43,470 nucleotides of DNA from an uncultured Sediminibacterium sp. (GTDB lineage: Bacteria; Bacteroidota; Bacteroidia; Chitinophagales; Chitinophagaceae), in assembly GCA_937911175.1 (NCBI GenBank), contig CALDSE010000079.1:1-43470 (forward strand), read 5' to 3'. Both the position numbers and the translations under genes were made by a program. Below, one piece after another: positions 37,059-43,470 of the stretch. Every line of letters begins with the position of its first letter. Positions within the stretch are counted from its first letter, which is position 1. The notes under the pieces are model-generated. The model was not told the DNA's origin. It saw only the letters and a list, made by a program, of their open reading frames with translations, and did not search any database.

Positions 37059-37085
37059 ATAATAAAACTAGTATTTTTATTGGAT

Positions 37086-37541
37086 TTATTTAACCCTAAC
37101 CTTCATAACCACTTTTTTAATGGGCCCTTCCCCTATCATGGGCGCATGAACATCTTCTGGGAAATAAATACTAAACATACCAGCATGCAATTCAAAAAAT
37201 AGTGTGGGTGCATCGGCATAAAATAATACATCCTTTTCTTCACTGTATTCACCCTTAGGTTCTCTAGAATTTTTTCTAGATCTCCAACCCACGGTTTCTA
37301 CACCTTTTAATACAATTTGAATATCGATATAAGTATTATGGCATTCAAAACCCGCCAACGACTCTTCTTTAGAAACACAGTTCCCATTCATTATAATAGC
37401 TTTAATATCTTCCCCGTCTACCAGTACCGTGCCAGGTTCTGCAATTAATAAATTATTGGTTACGATATAATCAATCGCCTTTACAAAACGCGGATGAAGG
37501 CTTGCGTATTTATTTATTTCACTTAATTTATCTATTACCAT
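37086..37541 (-). CDS. YhcH/YjgK/YiaL (DUF386) family protein, NanQ-like
   Basis: A 151-residue cupin-like protein of the YhcH/YiaL/EbgC family. Visible motifs are FECHNTYIDIQIVLKGVE, with the His that helps bind metal, and GMFSIYFPEDVHAPMI with the C-terminal His. E. coli YhcH (NanQ) is an N-acetylneuraminate anomerase, and others act on related sugars, so a sugar-anomer role is plausible here. It sits between mutS2 (92 bases upstream) and the ligase (27 bases downstream) on the same strand. No sialic acid genes are near. Confidence 0.88.
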   Translation of the reverse strand: MVIDKLSEINKYASLHPRFVKAIDYIVTNNLLIAEPGTVLVDGEDIKAIIMNGNCVSKEESLAGFECHNTYIDIQIVLKGVETVGWRSRKNSREPKGEYSEEKDVLFYADAPTLFFELHAGMFSIYFPEDVHAPMIGEGPIKKVVMKVRVK

Positions 37542-37633
37542 AATTCTAAGTTTAGGCTATTAATTATTGTTTTCTTCTTGCTTAAATTATTATATCAGTT
37601 GTTTCTTGTGATATTTCTATTACCTTCTATTCC

Positions 37634-39763
37634 CTACTTCTTTTTAACTTCTTCAATTTTCTCCACCACCATTAAATCCTCTACATCAATATTCATAGGA
37701 AGCTGCCCTATTTTCACAATGGCTCTTTTGCCTTTAAAGCCAATCACTTCTCCAACCTGATAATTCTTTTTTAATTTCACCATGGCACCCACTATTATAG
37801 GTTGCTTTGTTTCTTTATAATGTTTGTCAACTTTTTTAGCCAATTTATTAATAACAATTGCATCATTTTTCTTGAAAAGTAAATTGTACAAATTCTTCAT
37901 TACTTCTTCCTTTTTCTCCGACTTTTTCCAGTCCAGTGCTATTTGCTTTATTTTTCGCTCCATATCTTTCAAGTAAGCAAACTTTTCTTCAGAAACCCTA
38001 TTCTGTTCTTTTAAAATTTCTATTTGTTGAATATGCTTTTCCTTATGAAGCACTTTATCAAGTTCTGTTTTCAGGCTATCATTTTCTTTTAACTTCTTAT
38101 GTAACTCTTTTCTTTCTTCTTGTACCAATTGCAAATCCTGTTCCGTTCTATTTAATAATTTATCTAATTCAAAATGATGGCCGTCAACTAATTTTCTAGC
38201 TCTATTAATTAAATTTTTTGGTAGCCCAATTCTTTCTGCAATAGCGAATGTATAAGAACTACCCGGCTTACCTATGACCAACTGGTACTTTGGTTCAAGC
38301 TTCACTTCATCAAACTGCATGGCTCCATTAATAATACCCTTATTATGATTAGCCATTACTTTTAAATTCAAATAATGCGTGGTCACAATACCTTGCGCAT
38401 GCCTATTCGATAATTCTTCCAATATCACTTCCGCAAAGGCTCCGCCTAAATGAGGGTCACTTCCACTTCCTAGTTCATCTATAAAAAACAAAGTTTTACC
38501 ATTGGCATTTTCAATAAAATGCTTCATGTGTAATAAATGACTTGAATAAGTACTTAATTCAAAGGCTAAATTTTGTGTATCTCCGAGTTGAATAAATAAT
38601 TGCTTATAAATACCCATTTGTGAAGTGGCACTCATAGGCACAAGTAATCCACTTTGCAACATTACTTGATTTAATCCCAAGGTTTTCATCGACACCGTCT
38701 TACCTCCTGCATTAGGTCCACTTATAATTAATATACGCGCTTCGTCGTCTAATTCTAAATTAACAGGAATGGTTTTCTTCCCCGATGTCTTATTATATAT
38801 GTATAGCAAGGGATGATAAGCATCTATTAAATGTGTAATGGCTTTATTATTTACCATGGGCCTATTGCCATTCATATCAATAGCAAGTAAGGCCTTGGCT
38901 CTTATAAAATCGAAGCTTCCAATTATTTGAGTATAGTTTAAAATCAAAGATGAATAAGGTGACAACTGTGCGGTTAAGGCCCTTAATATTTTTTGAACCT
39001 CTTTTAATTCATCTTGTTCTAATCCATACAATTCATTATTCAGTTCAATAGTTTCTTCAGGTTCAATAAATGCAGTTTTTCGACTATCACTTTCTCCATG
39101 TAAAAAACCTTTCACCTGTCTTTTATATTCAGAAAAAACAGCTACTACTCTACGGCCATTGCTAAAGCTTTCATCTATATCGGCAGTATAACCCGACTTT
39201 GCTAATCGTTGCACCACTTTTTCAAAAATGCGGCGCAGTTCCTGCCTTTTTTTAAATAACTGATGTCTAATTTTTGCAAGGTCTTCAGATGCTTTGTCTT
39301 TTACAGAACCTCTATCGTCTATAATTAAATCAATACATTCAATAATGGCTTTTTCATAGTAGGCATTTTTCACCACTTCATATAAATTAGAATAAGCCAT
39401 CTGCCTTTCTGCATCAAACCATTTAAATACTTGTTGAATATGATCACATAATTTTCTAACCAGTAACCACTGCTCTCCAGTTAACTGTGCCCCAGGAATG
39501 CCTAGTAATTTTAAATCTTTTCTAATATCCAAAACAAAGTCGGTAGGAAAATATTGGTTCGCTAGTTTAATGAACTTAAACTCCTCGGTTTGTCTTAAGG
39601 CTACTTCGATATATGTTTGATGGGTATGAATGCGCATTTCATTCACCTGCTCTACCCCCATATTGGTCTGACAATAGTTTAATAAAATAGCGGTGATTTT
39701 ATCAAATTCTAATTGAGTAAGGGCATTTTCGGGGTATACGCGCATAGGGTCTAAATAGTGCAC
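37634..39763 (-). CDS. mutS2: MutS2 family ATPase lacking the Smr domain
   Basis: A 709-residue MutS2-type ATPase. The N-terminal clamp helices lead to a MutS core with Walker A GPNAGGKT (about residue 346) and Walker B FFIDELGSGSDP (about 426), then THYLNLKVMA. A long coiled coil (about 520-630) and a KOW-like strand region (VKLKKNYQVGEVIGFKGKRA) end the chain at a Lys/Glu tail. Typical MutS2 proteins are near 780-800 residues and finish with an endonuclease Smr domain; none is found here or in the 92 bases after the stop. MutS2 acts on recombination intermediates or, in Bacillus, on collided ribosomes; the Smr-less form would probably not cut. Confidence 0.92.
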   Translation of the reverse strand: MHYLDPMRVYPENALTQLEFDKITAILLNYCQTNMGVEQVNEMRIHTHQTYIEVALRQTEEFKFIKLANQYFPTDFVLDIRKDLKLLGIPGAQLTGEQWLLVRKLCDHIQQVFKWFDAERQMAYSNLYEVVKNAYYEKAIIECIDLIIDDRGSVKDKASEDLAKIRHQLFKKRQELRRIFEKVVQRLAKSGYTADIDESFSNGRRVVAVFSEYKRQVKGFLHGESDSRKTAFIEPEETIELNNELYGLEQDELKEVQKILRALTAQLSPYSSLILNYTQIIGSFDFIRAKALLAIDMNGNRPMVNNKAITHLIDAYHPLLYIYNKTSGKKTIPVNLELDDEARILIISGPNAGGKTVSMKTLGLNQVMLQSGLLVPMSATSQMGIYKQLFIQLGDTQNLAFELSTYSSHLLHMKHFIENANGKTLFFIDELGSGSDPHLGGAFAEVILEELSNRHAQGIVTTHYLNLKVMANHNKGIINGAMQFDEVKLEPKYQLVIGKPGSSYTFAIAERIGLPKNLINRARKLVDGHHFELDKLLNRTEQDLQLVQEERKELHKKLKENDSLKTELDKVLHKEKHIQQIEILKEQNRVSEEKFAYLKDMERKIKQIALDWKKSEKKEEVMKNLYNLLFKKNDAIVINKLAKKVDKHYKETKQPIIVGAMVKLKKNYQVGEVIGFKGKRAIVKIGQLPMNIDVEDLMVVEKIEEVKKK

Positions 39764-39878
39764 AAATTTAGTTAAATAAACATTAACTAAATGAGAACAA
39801 ATGGAAGCAAATTTTGTTATAATTTAGAACTGGATATAAACCATTATGCCAATTAACAAAAAAGACAAGCCCTTACTT

Positions 39879-40526
39879 ATGAAACTAATAAATAAAGCCT
39901 TTTTGCTATCATTATCCTTAATATGCTTATCGGCTTGCGCACAACCAACCAAACAAAAAAAATCTAAAAAAATAGATATGACCCATACTGAAACCATTAC
40001 CCTAGGCTCGGGCTGCTTCTGGTGTACCGAAGCCATTTATCAAAGATTAGAAGGCGTTGTAAAAGTAACCAGCGGCTATAGCGGCGGTTTTGTAGACAAC
40101 CCTACTTACGAACAAGTATGTGATAAAAATACGGGCCATGCCGAAGTATGTCAAATTGCATTTGATACTACTAAAATTAGTTTAGATGATATATTAGCTG
40201 TGTATTGGAAAACACATGATCCTACCACACCAAATCAACAAGGTAATGATGTAGGCCCTCAATACAGAAGTGTAATATTCTTTCACAACGAACATCAAAA
40301 AGAAGTAGCTGAAAAGTATAAAGCCGAATTAACTACAGCAAAGGCTTGGGATAAACCCATCATTACAGAAATTACCGCCTTTTCAAAATTTTATGCTGCA
40401 GAAAGCTATCATCAAAATTATTACAATAACAATGCAAGTCAAGGTTATTGCCGTTATGTAATTGGGCCGAAACTAGAAAAATTTGAAAAAGTTTTTGCTA
40501 GTAAATTAAAGAAAGATGATGAGTAA
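39879..40526 (+). CDS. msrA: Peptide-methionine (S)-S-oxide reductase, lipoprotein form
   Basis: Repairs oxidised methionine (S-sulfoxide). I start at the ATG at 39879 because it gives a clean lipoprotein signal MKLINKAFLLSLSLICLSAC (lipobox LSAC, Cys20); the ATG at 39846 adds 11 charged residues. The catalytic motif is GSGCFWC, with nucleophile Cys46 in this numbering. SGYSGGFVDNPTYEQVC, GHAEVCQIAFD and YHQNYYNNN are family motifs, and GYCRYVI near the C-terminus provides a recycling Cys. Lipidation means it works in the periplasm or on the cell surface. No MsrB domain is fused. It converges on the NlpC/P60 gene. Confidence 0.93.
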   Translation: MKLINKAFLLSLSLICLSACAQPTKQKKSKKIDMTHTETITLGSGCFWCTEAIYQRLEGVVKVTSGYSGGFVDNPTYEQVCDKNTGHAEVCQIAFDTTKISLDDILAVYWKTHDPTTPNQQGNDVGPQYRSVIFFHNEHQKEVAEKYKAELTTAKAWDKPIITEITAFSKFYAAESYHQNYYNNNASQGYCRYVIGPKLEKFEKVFASKLKKDDE

Positions 40527-40537
40527 ATGAAGCGTTA

Positions 40538-41287
40538 TTAGTTCTGCGCAGCTACCCTGCCTAAACTATATAATCTTCTTTGCCAGTAAGGATCTGCCAG
40601 GTCGGTAATAGTTACCCCTTGGCTTGTTGAAGCATGCGCAAATTTATTATTCGCTAAGTATATACCTACATGTGAAATATTTCTTCTGCCATCGGCTTTA
40701 AAGAAAATTAAATCGCCTTCTTTTAAATCGTTCCATTCAATTTTAGTGCTCTGCTCGTATTGTTCAGCAGCGGTACGTTTTAAATTTACATTATAAATAT
40801 CCTTCATTACATCAAGGGTAAAATAAGAACAGTCTACTCCATTTTTGGTACTGCCCCCTAAATTATAAGGTGTGCCCCACCACTCATCTATTTTTTGAAG
40901 TAGTGGAATATTTATAATGGACTCCACCGCAATATCCATTTTAATAGAATACTTTAATTGCAGCCAATTTAATTTTTCAACCTCCGATAAATTAGAAGGC
41001 ATTTTTTCATAACTAGTAGCACTGGTAGTGACAGGTTCTGCACTAAGTCCATCCGATTCATTTTTTATATAAATCTTACCCGGCGTTACCGATATATTCG
41101 TTAAAAATTCAATTTCTCCCCCTGCAGTATTGCCTTTATTAATTTCTACTGGCCTTGGCTTTTTTGCCGTTATTTTTTGCGCCTTTGCTTGCACATTTGA
41201 AGAGATAGTCTTTAGAGAACTACAGCTTGCTAAACTGCTAGCTGCTAGCACCATACATATATATAGATATTGCTTGTTTTTTAACAT
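40538..41287 (-). CDS. NlpC/P60 family peptidoglycan hydrolase, lipoprotein
   Basis: A 249-residue envelope protein. From the ATG at 41287 the signal ends in SSLASC (Cys22), a good lipobox; a TTG three codons upstream is less likely. The NlpC/P60 domain fills the C-terminal ~130 residues: WWGTPYNLGGSTKNGVDCSY with the catalytic Cys, EGDLIFFKADGR, and SHVGIYLANNKFAHAS with the catalytic His. The family cleaves peptide links in cell-wall stems (D-Glu-diamino acid bond). The Gly that usually follows DCS is Tyr here. It diverges from dnaE across about 130 bases. Confidence 0.9.
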   Translation of the reverse strand: MLKNKQYLYICMVLAASSLASCSSLKTISSNVQAKAQKITAKKPRPVEINKGNTAGGEIEFLTNISVTPGKIYIKNESDGLSAEPVTTSATSYEKMPSNLSEVEKLNWLQLKYSIKMDIAVESIINIPLLQKIDEWWGTPYNLGGSTKNGVDCSYFTLDVMKDIYNVNLKRTAAEQYEQSTKIEWNDLKEGDLIFFKADGRRNISHVGIYLANNKFAHASTSQGVTITDLADPYWQRRLYSLGRVAAQN

Positions 41288-41416
41288 CGTAGGCAAGTTA
41301 AGTTAAGTCAAGCTAAAAAGGAATAATTACCCCATTTTTAACCCTTTTTTGTGGAAAATTAAGGCCATTTTGCCATTGGTTTTTAACGATATTTGTAGCC
41401 TTAGCCCAAAATCCGA

Positions 41417-43470
41417 ATGCCTAGTTTTTCCCATTTACACGTTCATACCCAATACTCTTTACTAGATGGTGCCGCTTCTATTGAGGGCTTATATAATAAA
41501 GCCATAGGCGATAATATGCCGGCTTTAGCCATTACCGATCACGGAAACATGTTTGGGGCCTTTAAATTTGTAAGTCAGGCTTGGAAAAAAACCAAGGTCA
41601 TTGGAAAAGATAAAGAAGGAAAAGATATTCTAGCGCCTGTGGTGAAACCTATTGTGGGTTGTGAGTTTTATGTAGTGAAAGATAGACATGCCAAACAATT
41701 TACCAAGGACGCTAAAGACCAACGCTTTCACCAAGTACTGCTTGCTAAAAACGCAGTGGGTTATCAAAACTTAATTAAACTTACTTCACTTGGTTTTATT
41801 GAAGGCATGTATAGTAAGTACCCTCGTATTGATAAAGAATTAATTTTAAAATACCATGAAGGTTTAATTGCCACTACTTGTTGTATTGGTGCTTATGTGC
41901 CTCAAACTATTTTAAAACAAGATGAGGCCAATGCAGAAAAAGAGTTCAAATGGTGGTTGGATATTTTTGGAGAAGATTATTATATCGAAATTCAAAGACA
42001 TAAAATACCGGAGCAAGAAATTATTAATGCGCAACTTTTAAAATTTGCCAAAAAATTTAAAGTGCCTGTTATTGCTACCAACGATAGTCATTATATTAAT
42101 GAAGACGACGCCAATGCCCACGATATTTTATTATGTATTAATACAGGAGAGAAACAAGCCACTCCGGGTTTCGACGATTTTGTAAACGATGAACTACAAA
42201 TTAAAAACAGAAGATTTAAATTTCCGAATAACGAATTTTATTTTAAGACACAGGAAGAAATGAAAGCGCTATTTAGCGACATTCCTGAATCTATTGACAA
42301 TACCAATGCCATTGTAGATAAAGTAGATGTACTGAATTTAAAAAAAGATATTCTACTTCCTGCCTTCCCTATTCCAAAGGAATTCCAAATTCATAAGGAA
42401 GCGAATATGAACCAGTGGGAATTATTAAAACATATCACCTGGGAAGGTGCACATAAAAGATACCCTGAAATAACCACTGAATTACAAGAGCGTATCGATT
42501 TTGAATTATTCACTATTCGTACCATGGGTTTTGCGGGTTACTTTTTAATTGTAAGTGATTTTATTCAAGCTGGAAGAGATATGGGTGTGTTTGTAGGGCC
42601 CGGTAGAGGTTCTGCGGCAGGCTCTGTGGTGGCTTATTGTATAGGAATTACGAATATAGACCCCATTAAATATCAATTACTATTTGAGCGTTTCTTAAAT
42701 CCCGATCGTAAGAGCATGCCCGATATTGATACGGACTTCGATGATGAGGGCCGTCAAAAAGTAATTGACTATGTAGTAGATAAATATGGCAAGGAACAAG
42801 TTGCACAAATTGTTACCTATGGTACCATGGCTGCTAAAAGTAGTATTAAAGACGTTGCCCGTGTAATGGACTTGCCTTTATCTGAATCTAATTTACTCGC
42901 AAAACTAGTTCCCGATAAACCAGGCACAGAATTAAACCGATGTTTACATGCACCGCTTACGGTGAAAGAAGGTGAAAAATCTTTGGCAGAAAGAGAAGGC
43001 TATCAACCAGAAGATATAGACAATGTAAAAAAATTACGCGAAATATATAAAGGCAATGATTTACGCGCCGCTGTTTTACATGAAGCAGAGCGTTTAGAAG
43101 GATCTATTAGAAATACAGGCATACACGCGGCAGGTATTATTATTGCCCCTAGCGATTTAACTGAAATTATGCCGGTGGCTACTGCCAAGGATTCTACTTT
43201 ATGGGTAACACAAATTGAAGGAAGCGTTATTGAAGAAGCCGGTGTACTTAAAATGGACTTCTTGGGATTAAAAACATTGTCTATTTTAAAAACGGCACTT
43301 GAATTAATTAAACAAAATCATGGCATTAGTATTGATTTAGATTTAATACCACTAGACGATGCCAAAACTTTTAATTTATACCAACGCGGTGAAACCAATG
43401 CCACTTTCCAATTTGAAAGTGTGGGCATGCAAAAACATTTACGCGATTTAAAACCAGATAAGTTTGCCGA
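41417..43470 (+). CDS. dnaE: DNA polymerase III alpha subunit, 3' part beyond the window
   Basis: The replicative polymerase catalytic subunit. The frame is open from the ATG at 41417 to the right edge (684 codons; family length is above 1100). It starts with the PHP domain MPSFSHLHVHTQYSLLDGA and ITDHGNMFG. The polymerase palm follows: GFAGYFLIVSDF, GPGRGSAAGSVVAY, and the catalytic aspartates in PDIDTDFDD (about 435-443). HAAGIIIAP and VLKMDFLGLKTL are further family motifs. It is the DnaE rather than the PolC type. It has its own upstream region shared with the NlpC/P60 gene. Confidence 0.97.
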   Translation, partial: MPSFSHLHVHTQYSLLDGAASIEGLYNKAIGDNMPALAITDHGNMFGAFKFVSQAWKKTKVIGKDKEGKDILAPVVKPIVGCEFYVVKDRHAKQFTKDAKDQRFHQVLLAKNAVGYQNLIKLTSLGFIEGMYSKYPRIDKELILKYHEGLIATTCCIGAYVPQTILKQDEANAEKEFKWWLDIFGEDYYIEIQRHKIPEQEIINAQLLKFAKKFKVPVIATNDSHYINEDDANAHDILLCINTGEKQATPGFDDFVNDELQIKNRRFKFPNNEFYFKTQEEMKALFSDIPESIDNTNAIVDKVDVLNLKKDILLPAFPIPKEFQIHKEANMNQWELLKHITWEGAHKRYPEITTELQERIDFELFTIRTMGFAGYFLIVSDFIQAGRDMGVFVGPGRGSAAGSVVAYCIGITNIDPIKYQLLFERFLNPDRKSMPDIDTDFDDEGRQKVIDYVVDKYGKEQVAQIVTYGTMAAKSSIKDVARVMDLPLSESNLLAKLVPDKPGTELNRCLHAPLTVKEGEKSLAEREGYQPEDIDNVKKLREIYKGNDLRAAVLHEAERLEGSIRNTGIHAAGIIIAPSDLTEIMPVATAKDSTLWVTQIEGSVIEEAGVLKMDFLGLKTLSILKTALELIKQNHGISIDLDLIPLDDAKTFNLYQRGETNATFQFESVGMQKHLRDLKPDKFA

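Noticed and set aside
41288..41296. TTG start for the NlpC/P60 gene
   Set aside because: The ATG at 41287 gives a cleaner lipoprotein signal.

Overview
The window reads as a chromosomal segment of a Bacteroidota bacterium, most like the Chitinophagaceae. The evidence is AT-rich DNA, a short primary sigma factor without region 1.1, promoters of the TTTG-N20-TAnnTTTG type, PUR/DUF3276 and DUF3822 family proteins, a regulator-propeller/Y_Y_Y sensor kinase, and Tat-type leaders on glycan enzymes. Family assignment rests on motifs read by eye, so genus level is not claimed. The coding is dense, mostly housekeeping, and no insertion sequence, prophage, CRISPR array or rRNA is visible.

Layout. 1-1952 (-): membrane pyrophosphatase, cut by the left edge. 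2045-3253 (-): serine hydrolase lipoprotein. 3366-4604 (+): serA. 4611-8924: a small amino-sugar/glycoprotein salvage group (cutC, glycosylasparaginase, a NahK-like sugar kinase, a GH109 glycosidase). 9270-11330: a MORN-repeat exported protein and a TPR exported protein sharing one bidirectional terminator. 11414-14020 (-): gyrA. 14206-15525 (+): saccharopine dehydrogenase family. 15518-20473 (-): a compact run DUF3822-rsmD-ygfA-lpxK-rnr with overlapping ends. 20548-21906 (+): MATE exporter. 21919-23225 (-): trxB-folB. 23383-24240 (-): rpoD with a textbook promoter and a terminator. 24468-27633 (+): ltaE-pgi-GNAT operon. 27654-30147 (-): ABC exporter and PUR-family nucleic-acid binder. 30260-30344 (+): tRNA-Ser(UGA) with its own promoter and terminator.

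30345-34718 is the least ordinary part. It has a structured, repeat-rich intergenic region, an 81-residue protein resembling a stand-alone type IX secretion sorting domain, and a NarL-type response regulator overlapping a large non-hybrid propeller kinase. An AT-rich perfect inverted repeat lies upstream of the regulator, and its half-site recurs upstream of the small protein. 34719-39763 (-) holds mutS2 (no Smr domain), a YhcH/NanQ-like sugar protein and an O-antigen-ligase-like protein with TPRs. 39879-41287 holds an MsrA lipoprotein convergent with an NlpC/P60 lipoprotein, and dnaE runs off the right edge.

Themes: envelope and glycan work (lpxK, ligase, NlpC/P60, GH109, glycosylasparaginase, YhcH) mixed with core information processing (gyrA, rpoD, dnaE, rnr, rsmD, tRNA). 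I did not find a clear new defence or mobile system. The best candidates for something new are the regulator/kinase/small-protein neighbourhood with its shared repeats, and the amino-sugar salvage group.
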